64,000 nucleotides of DNA from Paenibacillus sonchi (GTDB taxonomy: Bacteria > Bacillota > Bacilli > Paenibacillales > Paenibacillaceae), in contig NZ_CP068595.1 in NCBI RefSeq assembly GCF_016772475.1, positions 6,448,001 through 6,512,000 on the forward strand. The letters are read 5' to 3'. Shown here in pieces: positions 1-8,923 of the stretch. Position 1 is the stretch's first letter; every line of letters begins with the position of its first letter. The notes under the pieces are model-generated. The model was not told where the DNA came from, did not search any database, and saw nothing but the letters and a program-made list of their open reading frames with translations. A program made the translations under genes and the position numbers.

Positions 1-781
1 CACCATCGAATACCGGAGACAGCGGCGTCAGGCTATACTCTTCAAAGCCGCCAGGCAGTTTGAGATGAAGCTTGGTCCAGCTTTTACCTCCATCCTGCGT
101 CCAGCAAACGGCCGGCTGGAAGTCCGTCTCATATCTGAACCCCATAAAACCGATCTTGTCATTTGCAAAGCCTGCTCCGGTTAATACTCTTGCATACACT
201 TCATTGGCGTTTCCCTTCACTTCGCTCCAGGTCTTCCCGCCATCCCTCGTTTTGTAGAGATAATGGTCTTCACTGCCCATCCCTTTGAAGCTGCTGAGTA
301 CCATCCAGCCGTCATTTCGGGTAATGAACCCGATGTTTTTGGTGGTGCCTGTGATCTCTTTGGTCACCGGGTAGGTATTCCAGGTCTTCCCCTGATCGTT
401 GGTAATAAGCACCTGAACCGGAATTGCCCTGGAGCCTCCATACACAATGGCTGTTTTATCCGTGGAAATAAAGAACCCTGATCCATCTGCGCTCATACCC
501 GACTCCTCGTCATAACCCGGATTCAAGGTTAGCGGAGCCTTCACCTTGGATTTGCCGTTATTGTATGAAATTATGACATGACCATCCTTATCCTGCGTAT
601 ACAAATGGCCCGCATTATAGGCAATCACCTGCTCTCCTGCCGAGTTGCGTGTGTAGACAGTGCCAGGTTTGATTTTTGAACCGCTGCCTTCGCTTATGCC
701 GGAGCCCCATATCCCTGCCAAGGCCATCAATACAACTGCTGCAATCCAGTGTGTTTTCAAAAGTAAACCTTTCCGCATCAT
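1..781 (-). CDS. Secreted Asp-box (BNR/YCF48-like) repeat protein, 3' end outside window
   Basis: The frame is open to the left edge; 260 residues are visible. A short basic start is followed by a hydrophobic segment at about residues 12-28, read as a signal peptide or anchor. Three Asp-box motifs of the type S/T-x-D-x-G-x-T-W are visible at about residues 127-134, 178-185 and 228-235 (for example TRDGGKTW). These are the hallmark of BNR/sialidase-like and Ycf48-like beta-propellers. The role is probably extracytoplasmic binding; the sequence does not show catalysis. A GGGAGG ribosome binding site precedes the paired ATGs at 781 and 778. Nothing before it on the minus strand suggests an operon. 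Confidence 0.75.
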   Translation of the reverse strand, partial: MMRKGLLLKTHWIAAVVLMALAGIWGSGISEGSGSKIKPGTVYTRNSAGEQVIAYNAGHLYTQDKDGHVIISYNNGKSKVKAPLTLNPGYDEESGMSADGSGFFISTDKTAIVYGGSRAIPVQVLITNDQGKTWNTYPVTKEITGTTKNIGFITRNDGWMVLSSFKGMGSEDHYLYKTRDGGKTWSEVKGNANEVYARVLTGAGFANDKIGFMGFRYETDFQPAVCWTQDGGKSWTKLHLKLPGGFEEYSLTPLSPVFDG

Positions 782-882
782 TTTTCCTCCCAATCTATTC
801 CCATGTCACTGTAAAGATAAACTAAACCATGAAATGTGCAGCTCTTAGTCGGGTCACAGCCGGATTACTATTCTATTAAGTT

Positions 883-1356
883 TTACGCATTTCTTCGATA
901 GTCACTTAGACTGGCGGGAATATGCCCCGCTCCAAGAATAAGGCTGAAGATTAATAAATAGCCGGAGTGCAGGATTACGGAAGCAGACAGAAAATAAAGA
1001 ACCGGGCTTAACGCCAGAGGTACGGGAATCCCCATAAGCGGTGTAAACAACAGCCTGTATGGTCTTCCATTCCTGAAATATCTGCCCCAACCGTAATAGT
1101 AAATGCCCAGCGAAAGCAGCATAACAATCAGTGCAAGGACCTCCAACCCGATCTGCATATGCAGGGAATAAAAAAGCGGAACAATAATCACTCCCATCCG
1201 CCCGATGAATTCAGCCCCGGTAAAAAGGCGATTTCTTGTTGTCCTGTCAGGCATGTTCTGAGGTTCAAATTGGAAAAACAGCAGATTGGGCAGCAGAATC
1301 AACAGCGGTACCAAAAGACTTACAGGATGAAACAAGGATATCCCCCTAATCCGCAT
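883..1356 (-). CDS. Small polytopic membrane protein, unknown function
   Basis: 157 residues with four or five hydrophobic stretches (roughly residues 8-28, 50-65, 70-88, 103-120 and 124-147) and a short basic C-terminus. I recognise no family. A tiny reading frame ends 25 bases upstream, so the three small genes between 1780 and 883 may be co-transcribed. The product should sit in the cytoplasmic membrane; no catalytic or transport motif is visible. Confidence 0.6.
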   Translation of the reverse strand: MRIRGISLFHPVSLLVPLLILLPNLLFFQFEPQNMPDRTTRNRLFTGAEFIGRMGVIIVPLFYSLHMQIGLEVLALIVMLLSLGIYYYGWGRYFRNGRPYRLLFTPLMGIPVPLALSPVLYFLSASVILHSGYLLIFSLILGAGHIPASLSDYRRNA

Positions 1357-1381
1357 TCGTTATTCTCTCATTCACTTAGGT

Positions 1382-1516
1382 TCATTTTTCAGGAATATTA
1401 AAGAATTCACTATTTTCCCATACCAGTTCCCCTTCTTTTACTAGAGTCATTTTCTCAATATCCTTAGTCGTGGGGTATGTACGCAATACATCGAAACTGG
1501 CTTTGTTATTATCCAT
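1382..1516 (-). CDS. Small hypothetical protein (44 residues)
   Basis: An ATG frame of 44 codons with an acidic, balanced composition (begins MDNNKASFDVLRTYPTTKDI) lies between two other minus-strand small genes. The ribosome binding site is weak (AAAGG). It begins 5 bases after the stop of the upstream lipoprotein-like gene, consistent with one transcript. No family recognised; it could be spurious. Confidence 0.4.
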   Translation of the reverse strand: MDNNKASFDVLRTYPTTKDIEKMTLVKEGELVWENSEFFNIPEK

Positions 1517-1520
1517 GCCT

Positions 1521-1780
1521 TTAAGTCTCTTCTATATTTTTAAAAAGCTGATGCCCGGTTTGCTCCCAAATATCCGGGGGTGTGATGTCGGTCCAATGAG
1601 CCGTACCATTTCGGGAAGAGGCTTCATTTATGTTTGCCGTAATCAACTTGCCCGCCTGCTCAGAAGTCAGCTTGTGGGGCAACGCAACAGATACGGATTC
1701 AGGCGTCCCGCCTGGGTCACAAGACACTGCCACCCAGCATATGGCCAGCAGCGGTAATGCCTGGACAACCCGGTAATCAT
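1521..1780 (-). pseudogene. Putative small lipoprotein, frame broken by one base
   Basis: A strong ribosome binding site (AAAGGAG) precedes ATG at 1780, but that frame leaves the coding frame after four codons. Restoring one base in the C3 run at 1769-1771 gives an 86-residue product: a hydrophobic stretch (VVQALPLLAICWVAVSC) ending in a lipobox-like Cys, then a polar mature part. As written, translation could only start at GTG 1733, which has no convincing ribosome binding site. The same one-base homopolymer loss recurs throughout the window, so this may be an assembly error rather than a dead gene. Confidence 0.5.
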
Positions 1781-1885
1781 GCTCCTTTCGCCTCCTGCAC
1801 TGTGATTTACCTTATTATAACATTTGTTTGATCATGCTTATGTATTTGGCTATATTAATAATAACGTTGCTATGGGGGGGAGACC

Positions 1886-2299
1886 ATGAAGAAATTCTTT
1901 TTTGTTATACTTATAAGCTTCTTATTTCTGAGTGCATGTTCATCTCAACAAGGATATTCTTCTGCATATGAAGCCATCAGTTCAATTGAAGAGAACGTTA
2001 CTCCAACGGATTCATCTTCGAACATGAACCTTGAAGGCATTCAACCCAGCAGCTACCAACTGCCTAACGAGGAGATAATAAGCGTTTACGAATTTGATTC
2101 CACAGAAGAACGAGATGCTGGAAAAAAGCATTTTGATGAGAGCACCCAGCTTTTGAGTTCCCACGCGCCTATTGTTTATCAAGCTGGAAATTACTTAGTT
2201 TTTTATTACAGCAGCGTTGCTTCGAAATTCCGTACACCAGAAATAAATGAAACAACATACGGGGCTAAAATAGAAAAAGCTCTCAAAAGCATAGAGTAG
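1886..2299 (+). CDS. Putative lipoprotein, unknown function
   Basis: 137 residues. The N-terminus is a textbook lipoprotein signal: KK, a hydrophobic core, then the lipobox LSAC with Cys at residue 18, followed by a Ser/Gln-rich tether. The mature part of about 115 residues matches no family I recognise. A GGGGGGAG ribosome binding site lies 5 bases before the ATG. The gene is monocistronic and convergent with the SDR gene; a hairpin follows it. Confidence 0.6.
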   Translation: MKKFFFVILISFLFLSACSSQQGYSSAYEAISSIEENVTPTDSSSNMNLEGIQPSSYQLPNEEIISVYEFDSTEERDAGKKHFDESTQLLSSHAPIVYQAGNYLVFYYSSVASKFRTPEINETTYGAKIEKALKSIE

Positions 2300-2336
2300 G
2301 CGGTGGGTAGCCCTTCCACTCTATTCCCATAATAGC

Positions 2337-2362
2337 AAAAAGAGATGCCCTATAGGCATCCC
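2337..2362 (-). terminator. Rho-independent terminator after the SDR gene
   Basis: A 6 bp stem (GATGCC/GGCATC) with a short loop at 2344-2360 is followed on the minus strand by a T-rich tract. It probably serves the minus-strand SDR gene and may also stop the convergent lipoprotein gene. Confidence 0.6.
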
Positions 2363-2400
2363 CGGATTTATTGTTCTGTGCTCATTAGAACGACAATCCC

Positions 2401-3165
2401 TTACTGATAGATAGGAGCTCCGAATGGAGAAGAGCCTGAACCGCCATCGACACCAATATCCGCTCCGTTGACGTAAGAAGCCGCATCTGATGCCAAAAAT
2501 ACGGCTACCTCAGCAATTTCCTCCGGTTCGCCCAAGCGCTTCAGCGGAACTGAACGGGTGAGTCCTGCTTCTTTGGCGGCCAAACCTTCAGAGTTTCCCC
2601 AGATTGGCGTCCTCGTGGCCCCGGGAGAGATTGTATTCACACGAATTCCGCGCGGTGCCAGCTCTGACACCATCACTCTTGCCATGCTGCTGACCGCTCC
2701 TTTGCTGGCTGCATAGGCAGATCTGCCCGGACTGCCCCCATTCGCCATGACTGAGCTGTTCAAGATCACGGAAGCCCCCTCCTTCAAGTGAGGAACAGCC
2801 GCCTGAACGGTGAAAAATACGCCTGTGACGTTCGTTCTCAGCACCTTCTCGAAAAGGGAGAACTCCGTTCCCCCAACAGGGGTGTAGCCTGAAATCCCGG
2901 CATTTGCAAATACCACATCCAGCGCACCAAATCTCTCTACCGCAGCCGCAACCGCCTGTTCCAGACTTGCAGGGTCAGTAGTGTCTGCTTGAACCCCAAG
3001 TGCGTTCGCAGCGCCAAGCTCCTCAACTGCCGCATTTAGAGTGTCCTGGTTCCGTCCGGTAATCACTACTTTAGCTCCTTCGTTTACGAATAATTTTGCA
3101 GTGGCCAGCCCGATACCGCTATTCCCTCCGGTAATAAAAGCTACTTTCCCGTCCAATTTACCCAT
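2401..3165 (-). CDS. SDR family oxidoreductase
   Basis: 254 residues, the usual length of a classical short-chain dehydrogenase/reductase. Visible motifs are the NAD(P)-binding TGGNSGIG near residue 12, the NAG motif (NAGISG) near residue 90, catalytic Ser in the SSVMANGG stretch, YAASK with catalytic Tyr and Lys near residue 152, and the PG...T motif that follows. It is a soluble NAD(P)-dependent oxidoreductase; the substrate cannot be read from sequence. Ribosome binding site AAAGGAG before ATG 3165. The upstream region carries a long inverted repeat of TetR-operator type, so expression is probably repressor controlled. Confidence 0.9.
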   Translation of the reverse strand: MGKLDGKVAFITGGNSGIGLATAKLFVNEGAKVVITGRNQDTLNAAVEELGAANALGVQADTTDPASLEQAVAAAVERFGALDVVFANAGISGYTPVGGTEFSLFEKVLRTNVTGVFFTVQAAVPHLKEGASVILNSSVMANGGSPGRSAYAASKGAVSSMARVMVSELAPRGIRVNTISPGATRTPIWGNSEGLAAKEAGLTRSVPLKRLGEPEEIAEVAVFLASDAASYVNGADIGVDGGSGSSPFGAPIYQ

Positions 3166-3218
3166 TGTCCATTTCTCCTTTTCCGATTCGTTCTCTAGAG
3201 CCGATTGAGGTCTTTATG

Positions 3219-3326
3219 GGAACGATCATTCTATTATCATCAAAAAAAATTGATCTCCTGCTCTCGAAATCATCTTAACATAATGAGAACGATCAGTAAA
3301 GAATTATTTTACCGACCGTTCTCATA
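3219..3326. promoter_or_regulatory. Putative TetR-type operator region upstream of the SDR gene
   Basis: Two arms, 3283-3300 (ATGAGAACGATCAGTAAA) and 3308-3325, form an inverted repeat with only two mismatches and a 7-base spacer. A third partial copy, GAACGATCATTCT, lies at 3220-3232. Repeated GAACGRTCR half-sites are typical of TetR-family operators. The cognate repressor is not identified. Confidence 0.45.
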
Positions 3327-3354
3327 TAAAAGTCTTATCCTCTCCACCAGCGTG

Positions 3355-3945
3355 TTATGTTAATGAGGCAGCCGCTTCTGCGCTCGTCCGAATCCGTCCA
3401 ATCCGGGAAAAGATCGTTTTGCAGACAAACTCATGTTCCTCCCGGCTGGAAGCACCCATGGCATCTTCGACAAAAACCTGGTCATAACCCAGTTGATAAG
3501 CTTCTCTTGCGGTGGTATCCACACCGATGGAGGTAGATATACCACAAAGTACGATTGTACGAATCCCGCGCCGGCGGAGCTGGAGGTCGAGGTCTGTCCC
3601 GAAAAACGCTCCCCATTGATGTTTGGTAAGGGTGTACGTCCCCTGATATTTGGCTAATTCAGGCACAATCTGGTCCCAGCCTTCAGGGTACTGCGGCGGG
3701 CTTACTTGCAAATCCGTCTTGGGTTTAAGCATATCTTTCCCGTCAAGTGTAGAGACTCTTACCAGCACCACAAAAGCACCTTTCTCCGTAAAAGCCCTCA
3801 CCAGATTGTCTGCATTACGGATCACCTGCTCCACCGGATAGGGATGCAGCTCCCGACCAATGCTGGCAATCCCGTTCTGCAAGTCAATCACCACAAGCGC
3901 AGTAGTTGCCGCGTTTAATTCTTCAGGCTCTTTTACATTTTCCAT
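3355..3945 (-). CDS. Isochorismatase-fold hydrolase lacking the nucleophilic Cys
   Basis: 196 residues. The fold shows catalytic Asp21 (VVIDLQNG), Lys108 ([15 protein letters not shown]) and the [13 protein letters not shown] loop near residue 135-147. Cysteine hydrolases of this superfamily have GxATxxCVxxTAR there; here the Cys position is Gly141, as in true isochorismatases such as EntB and PhzD. That argues against nicotinamidase or carbamoylase chemistry and for vinyl-ether hydrolysis or an unknown activity. No siderophore genes are nearby. Ribosome binding site AAGGAG before ATG 3945. The SDR gene follows after 190 bases, probably with its own promoter. Confidence 0.8.
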   Translation of the reverse strand: MENVKEPEELNAATTALVVIDLQNGIASIGRELHPYPVEQVIRNADNLVRAFTEKGAFVVLVRVSTLDGKDMLKPKTDLQVSPPQYPEGWDQIVPELAKYQGTYTLTKHQWGAFFGTDLDLQLRRRGIRTIVLCGISTSIGVDTTAREAYQLGYDQVFVEDAMGASSREEHEFVCKTIFSRIGRIRTSAEAAASLT

Positions 3946-4163
3946 TGTCGTTACACGCTCCTTTTCGTCCTCTTTATTTGATCAATAACAGCTTCATGGT
4001 TTCCCTCAGGATGACAGGTATTCACATTATATCAGCGTCCGCTGCTCATGATCCAGCAGGCGCCTCCATTCTGGAGCGATAACGAACTGTAATATTTTAC
4101 AACTATTAATTCACTTATTGAGAATGTTATGTTGACCATATATTTTTATTGAGGTGATATCAG

Positions 4164-4559
4164 ATGACCAAAGAACTCCAAGGCACCTTAAGAGACAGGT
4201 TCATGATACATAAAGCGTGTGAAGGACTCCCAGTTAGTCATATCAAATTAGCAGTAAAACCCGGTGAAAAAAGGACTCCCGTAAACAAAATGTTAAAAAG
4301 TCTCACCCTGGCAGGATATGAGCGGATTGGGGATATACTGGACATTCAGTATAGTAAAGTTGGCATTATTAATGGACTTGAGCGCAGTGAGTGTAATTTG
4401 CTCTTTGGGCTGCTACGGCGAATTTCAAACAATCCCAGTCTTATAATTAATTTAGAAATATTGAGATTATTGGAGGAAGAATATATAACGAAAGAAGAAC
4501 GAAAAGGGAAAATCGAAGTGATCAAGCACCGGCTGCGTGAGATGGGGATGATTGAATGA
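4164..4559 (+). CDS. Hypothetical protein with an RpoA-CTD-like segment
   Basis: 131 residues. Residues about 42-80 (SLTLAGYERIGDILDIQYSK and following) read like the helix-hairpin-helix C-terminal domain of RNA polymerase alpha subunit, which binds DNA and activators. The C-terminal 50 residues are charged and helical. The N-terminus has no known motif. A GAGGTG ribosome binding site lies upstream. The alpha-CTD resemblance is by eye only. No operon partner. Confidence 0.45.
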   Translation: MTKELQGTLRDRFMIHKACEGLPVSHIKLAVKPGEKRTPVNKMLKSLTLAGYERIGDILDIQYSKVGIINGLERSECNLLFGLLRRISNNPSLIINLEILRLLEEEYITKEERKGKIEVIKHRLREMGMIE

Positions 4560-4567
4560 TAAATAAA

Positions 4568-4592
4568 ATACCCCGCCAATACTGGCAGGGCA
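4568..4592. terminator. Probable bidirectional terminator
   Basis: The stem CCCcGCCA/TGGCagGG at 4571-4590 sits between two convergent genes. The T-rich side (GTATTTTATTT) follows it on the minus strand, favouring the gene at 4633-5628. Confidence 0.5.
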
Positions 4593-4632
4593 CAGTGCTT
4601 GCGTTATTTTCTTGTTAGAATACTGTGTTAAG

Positions 4633-5628
4633 CTATTCTGCAGAATATTCGTCCACGCTGAACGTGAGGATCTTATCGAATATCACATATTCTTTGCGAC
4701 TGGTGAACGGACCTTTGTTATTATTGTGTTTATTTATCGCATAGGATGCCGTTCCTGTACCGGACTGTTTTTTCTCGTACCAATCTATAAAAGAACTCAC
4801 TTCTTCCATGCTCAGGTCAAATTCTTTCTCAAGACCGGTGTTCATCGTCACAACCAGGATTGCGCGGTGGCCTGTCGGCTGCTCTGGAGTCGGTGACGGG
4901 GTTGTGGACGGTGTAGCCGTAGGCTCAACGGTTGGTTCGGTAGTCGGCGCAGATGTCGGTTCCGGTGTAGCCGTAGGCTCAACAGTTGGTTCGGTAGTCG
5001 GAGCAGATGTCGGTTCCGGTGTAGCCGTAGGCTCAACGGTTGGTTCTGGCGTTGGTGTCGCTGTTGGATCGATAGTTGGTTCAGGTGTCGCAGAAGGCTC
5101 TGGGGCTTTTGTAGGCTCTGGAATTAATGCTCCACTATCACTTATATCAAATGCACTTAAAACAAAATCTTGAGAAGTCTCCTTTTGATAGGTTATTGTT
5201 ACTTGGTGATCCGTATTATCTAATCCAGTCTTTTCAAATAATAAAGTATCTGTTTGAGCTTTTCCATAGGCAGAGTAAAAATATGTAGCATCATCAATCT
5301 GTATTTTCATAGTTTTAGACTTATTTAAATTCCTTGATCCAAGAACTCTCAGTTTATTACCCTTAAACCAGAAAGACGACGATGATCCATCAATTAATGT
5401 GGCGTGTGCCGATCCTGTACTGTACTCTTTATTGGTATACTGTATCCATGTCCCTTTATAAGTAATTAGGGGATTAGAATCAATTATTCGCTTCCATCCG
5501 GTCTCAGGCTTTTTTAATTGGCTACTACCAACAGTAGCAGCAAATGTATTTTTTTGAATTCCAAAAAATGATATAGCTATAATTAAAATAAGACCACTCA
5601 ACCCTAATCTTCTCTTCCAACTCTTCAC
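4633..5628 (-). CDS. Secreted protein with a Pro-Thr repeat linker
   Basis: 331 residues. A signal peptide (residues 1-31, ending TFAA) is followed by a domain of about 130 residues with beta-rich, carbohydrate-binding-like appearance. Then comes a linker of near-perfect repeats such as [18 protein letters not shown] (about residues 170-255), and a C-terminal domain of about 75 residues containing [10 protein letters not shown] and [17 protein letters not shown]. From memory, this last domain recurs in secreted Paenibacillus proteins; its function is unknown. Likely secreted and wall-associated. Monocistronic. Confidence 0.65.
   Translation of the reverse strand: MKSWKRRLGLSGLILIIAISFFGIQKNTFAATVGSSQLKKPETGWKRIIDSNPLITYKGTWIQYTNKEYSTGSAHATLIDGSSSSFWFKGNKLRVLGSRNLNKSKTMKIQIDDATYFYSAYGKAQTDTLLFEKTGLDNTDHQVTITYQKETSQDFVLSAFDISDSGALIPEPTKAPEPSATPEPTIDPTATPTPEPTVEPTATPEPTSAPTTEPTVEPTATPEPTSAPTTEPTVEPTATPSTTPSPTPEQPTGHRAILVVTMNTGLEKEFDLSMEEVSSFIDWYEKKQSGTGTASYAINKHNNNKGPFTSRKEYVIFDKILTFSVDEYSAE
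4920..5062 (-). repeat. 54 bp tandem repeats encoding the Pro-Thr linker
   Basis: Units starting near 4922, 4976 and 5030 are almost identical at DNA level and encode the [14 protein letters not shown] linker. Such repeats are prone to slippage, so length may vary between strains. Confidence 0.75.
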
Positions 5629-5846
5629 AAACCTTCATCTCCTTCAATATGTATGCATCAAGCCTACACTAAATAAAGGCGAACAAACAGTCTGTTTCTC
5701 GACAGAAATTTACATTACACTTAAGGGTTATTGAGGAAATATGTGGATTTAAATCGAGGATATGAACTCCATATCACGGTTAAGGAAAGTTTTCCTGAGT
5801 GGTAGAGTGTATATTTTTTTCAAGTATTATTATGATATGTACCAGT

Positions 5847-5881
5847 ATAAAAAGAGCACCTCGTAAAATCGAGATGCTCTT
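5847..5881 (-). terminator. Terminator after the DinB gene
   Basis: An 11 bp stem (AGAGCATCTCG with one mismatch to its partner) at 5853-5880 is followed on the minus strand by TTTTTA. Confidence 0.8.
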
Positions 5882-5897
5882 TCATGTATCTCTTATT

Positions 5898-6386
5898 CTA
5901 TCGACCACTCCGCTTCCAGCTCTTTTGCAGCTTGCGTATAAATACGATCTGCCCGATATGGTAAGCATTGTGGGTGGTCACATTCCCGACGATTTCCCAC
6001 CACTGGCTGCCGGGGAATTCGCGTACATCTTCTGCCAGCTGCGCTTCGGTTAACAGGCTCTGCCAATCCAACAGCACCGCCAGCAACCGGGTTTGAAGCT
6101 GCTCAAATGAAAGATCCGGGGGAACCGCAAACGTATGGTTGTTGCTCTCCACAGATGGCACGGCATGAACACTGGCCTCCCGGTACCGGGTCTGCCAGGT
6201 CTGATTCCAGTACAGCAGATGCTGGACCAGCTCGGCAATGCTGTTGCTGTCTTCATCCGCCTTCCATGCAGCCTCTTCTTCACTTAAACCCTGCACGGAT
6301 GCTGTGAAGGTCACATACCAGCTGGGGTCATTTGCGTTCGCGAGCAACTGGTTGCTCAATACTTCCTTGGCTTGAACCAATCCCAT
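5898..6386 (-). CDS. DinB/YfiT-like four-helix protein
   Basis: 162 residues, the standard DinB size. The helical pattern and metal-ligand histidines of the family are visible: His near residue 56 in the AELVQHLLYWNQTW helix, and the C-terminal HNAYHIGQIVFIRK with two His at about 139 and 143. DinB proteins bind a divalent metal. Some are bacillithiol-dependent transferases, and most, including this one, have no assigned substrate. A GAGGTG ribosome binding site precedes ATG 6386. The AraC/GyrI regulator upstream is separately transcribed. Confidence 0.85.
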   Translation of the reverse strand: MGLVQAKEVLSNQLLANANDPSWYVTFTASVQGLSEEEAAWKADEDSNSIAELVQHLLYWNQTWQTRYREASVHAVPSVESNNHTFAVPPDLSFEQLQTRLLAVLLDWQSLLTEAQLAEDVREFPGSQWWEIVGNVTTHNAYHIGQIVFIRKLQKSWKRSGR

Positions 6387-6488
6387 AACACCTCACTCTT
6401 GCTGTTGATGATTACAATCTAACCATACCATACTGAGCTTGAGGGCTGGAGCCAAAGAATGTTTTTAGTTAAAGAATACCGCCAATGG

Positions 6489-7379
6489 TTAGATACCTGA
6501 ATTCAGGCCCGAAGCTTGAACAGGTATCCATATTTCACTTCTGTACGTGGGCGAGGCCGTGTCCTGGCTCTCATTCCATAATATTTCCGGCCCCTCCACT
6601 AGCTCGTAGCTGGAAGAAGGGAACCATTCGGAGTAAATCCGGCCCCAAATATTCTGGAGAGTATCCGGAAAAGGCCCGACGGCTTCAAATACAGCCCATG
6701 TAGAAGCGGCAACCTCAAGCTGCGCATAAGGCTCCGGACCTTCCAGTGTTGTAGCAACCCCGATGTAATGATCCAGCTCCCCTTTTTCTTCCATACGGCC
6801 CTCGGAGAAATTGACCGATGCGCTGATGATCCCCGCCGGATCGGTATTCGACAGCTGCTTCAGCTCGGTGATCATCTGCAGGTTCAGGCTTTGCGCCATG
6901 GCGGCAATCTCCGGGTTCACACCGCTGAATTGAATGGGAACCCTTTTCTTCAGCCCGACAATACGAAACGCCTTTTTTTCCTCGATACGGTAATTCATTT
7001 CACTGCCTCCTCTTATGGTCAACTGAAAAGTCATCCGGGGGAAGGACTTCAGAGAGGGACTGCCCGCTCGCGCTTCAGAGGGAGTCACTCCATGAAAAAG
7101 CTGGAACGCCTTCGTGAACGCATCCGGTGAACTGTATCCGACATGCACCGCCACGTCGATGATCCGCAGCTGGCTTTGCTGCAGCTCGAATGCGGCAATC
7201 GTAAGGCGTCTGCGGCGGATATACTCCGAGAGCGGCACCCCGGCAAGGAATGAAAACATCCGCTTGAAATGATATTCGGAGCATAATGCCCGCCTTGTCA
7301 CCTCTTTAAAATCAATCTCTTCTGTGAGATGATCTTCAATGTAGGATAATGCATCGTTCATGTTCTCAAGTACGTTCAT
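6489..7379 (-). CDS. AraC-family regulator with GyrI-like effector domain
   Basis: 296 residues. Residues about 8-105 form the double HTH of AraC/XylS proteins (first HTH around the [19 protein letters not shown] stretch; second helix-turn-helix ending in the [20 protein letters not shown] signature). From about residue 125 onward there is a GyrI-like small-molecule binding domain. This order (DNA-binding first, effector domain second) is that of Rob/SoxS-BmrR-like regulators that sense xenobiotics. The target is unknown; the LysE exporter is transcribed divergently 170 bases away and is a reasonable candidate. Ribosome binding site GGGGAGG. Confidence 0.88.
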   Translation of the reverse strand: MNVLENMNDALSYIEDHLTEEIDFKEVTRRALCSEYHFKRMFSFLAGVPLSEYIRRRRLTIAAFELQQSQLRIIDVAVHVGYSSPDAFTKAFQLFHGVTPSEARAGSPSLKSFPRMTFQLTIRGGSEMNYRIEEKKAFRIVGLKKRVPIQFSGVNPEIAAMAQSLNLQMITELKQLSNTDPAGIISASVNFSEGRMEEKGELDHYIGVATTLEGPEPYAQLEVAASTWAVFEAVGPFPDTLQNIWGRIYSEWFPSSSYELVEGPEILWNESQDTASPTYRSEIWIPVQASGLNSGI

Positions 7380-7548
7380 GCTGTTGAATCCTCCCCTCGA
7401 ACCTAGAATAACAGCCTTTCAGGACCCGGTTCCGACAGTTCGTGCACAGATTTGACGGGTGCTTCCTTTATTGGACGCTGCAATAATATACTATAGCCAT
7501 TCCGCAACAGGGTGTATATTCATGTGACTACTTGTATAGGGGGTCATT

Positions 7549-8130
7549 ATGAACATCGCATCCTTCATTATTTACTGTATTGTGGTTACATTCACACCCG
7601 GGCCTACCAATATAGTTATTTTATCATCTGTGCAGCATCACGGTGCCAAAAAAACCATGGAATACGTCTGGGGAGCAACGATCGCCTTTGGTCTGCTGCT
7701 TGCCGCTTCTGCCTTGCTTAATCATGTGCTTGCCGGCATAATACCGGATATACTGGTCATCATGCAGATTGTCGGCAGTCTGTATATGCTCTACCTGGCC
7801 TATCAAATCTATCGGATGGGGCGTGCGGAAGCCGCACCTGTGCAGACTGCTAATTTTGCCTCAGGCCTGCTTATGCAGCTAATCAACCCGAAGGTGCTGC
7901 TGTTCACCTTAACCGTTATTCCCAGCTATGTCCTGCCTTATTATCCTTCGGCTTCGGCTTCATTTCTGTTTGTGGTGATGATTACAGTTATCGGATTTCT
8001 GGCGTTTGTAACCTGGGTGGTTTGCGGCGCTGTCTTCAAAAATTTGCTGCAGCAGCATCACCGGTTGTTCAATACCCTGATGGCACTGTTTCTCGTGTAT
8101 TCCGCAGTGATGGTGTCAGGGATTCTATAA
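7549..8130 (+). CDS. LysE/RhtB-family exporter
   Basis: 193 residues with six predicted membrane helices. The N-terminal signature FTPGPTNIVILSSVQHHGAKKT at residues about 12-33 is the conserved first loop of LysE/RhtB amino acid exporters. Expected role: proton-driven efflux of an amino acid or derivative; the substrate is not predictable. The next gene, an AraC regulator, begins 19 bases downstream, so the two are probably one operon. The region before it is shared with the divergent AraC/GyrI gene. Confidence 0.85.
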   Translation: MNIASFIIYCIVVTFTPGPTNIVILSSVQHHGAKKTMEYVWGATIAFGLLLAASALLNHVLAGIIPDILVIMQIVGSLYMLYLAYQIYRMGRAEAAPVQTANFASGLLMQLINPKVLLFTLTVIPSYVLPYYPSASASFLFVVMITVIGFLAFVTWVVCGAVFKNLLQQHHRLFNTLMALFLVYSAVMVSGIL

Positions 8131-8149
8131 AGCCTTGGAGGTGAGTTCC

Positions 8150-8923
8150 GTGGAGAAATTCAACTATGCCAAATCGGCAGATATCCTGTCCTTGTCAGCA
8201 AGCTTTACCGATTTCACTTACAAAAAGCATTGCCATGAGGAGTATGCCGTCGGAGTAACCCTGCGCGGGATTCAGCAGTATAACCTGGAGGGCAGCTTTC
8301 AGGCTTCCCATAAAAATGGCGTCATGCTGTTCAACCGTGAACAGTATCATGACGGCAGCTCCTATGACAGGGAGGGCATTGATTATGTAATGCTGTACAT
8401 CAAACCGGACCTGTTCGCTGAGATTCTCGGGGGTCAGGAATTGCGCTTCAACTCCCCAATTGTCTACGATGCCGATTTGGCTTCCTGCATCCTAAGCTTG
8501 AACCAATCGATCCGCAACGGCACAGATGATGCTTGGTCCAGTGAGCTGCTGTTCAGGCTGGGAGGACTTCTGTCGAAGACGGAGATCGCCGCACCGAGGA
8601 GGAAGAACAATGCTTTTGTGCAAAAAGCGAAAGAAATGATGAACTCCCACATGGATCAAGTGCTGAAGCTCGATGACCTTTGTCAAGAATTTGGCCTGTC
8701 CAAATATCAGTTTATCCGTGAGTTCAAAAGCCATGCCGGCATCTCCCCTTATCAATTTTTTCTGAACTGCAAGGTGGAGCGTGCCAAACAGGCTATTGAA
8801 CATTCAAGAGATATATATGCAGCTGTGGCGGATTACGGCTTTGCCGATCTGACCCATCTCAACCGTCATTTCAAAAGCATGTTCGGAATCACGGCTTATG
8901 AATATATGTCGCAGCTTAGTTAG
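8150..8923 (+). CDS. AraC-family regulator with cupin-like sensor
   Basis: About 257 residues from GTG 8150, chosen because GGAGGTG ends 7 bases before it; the in-frame TTG at 8135 lacks a ribosome binding site. The N-terminal half resembles the AraC cupin-type ligand domain (TYKKHCHEEYAVGVTLRG). The last 100 residues are a typical double HTH ending in YGFADLTHLNRHFKSMFGITA. Its position 19 bases after the LysE exporter suggests it controls export of the LysE substrate. Confidence 0.85.
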   Translation: MEKFNYAKSADILSLSASFTDFTYKKHCHEEYAVGVTLRGIQQYNLEGSFQASHKNGVMLFNREQYHDGSSYDREGIDYVMLYIKPDLFAEILGGQELRFNSPIVYDADLASCILSLNQSIRNGTDDAWSSELLFRLGGLLSKTEIAAPRRKNNAFVQKAKEMMNSHMDQVLKLDDLCQEFGLSKYQFIREFKSHAGISPYQFFLNCKVERAKQAIEHSRDIYAAVADYGFADLTHLNRHFKSMFGITAYEYMSQLS

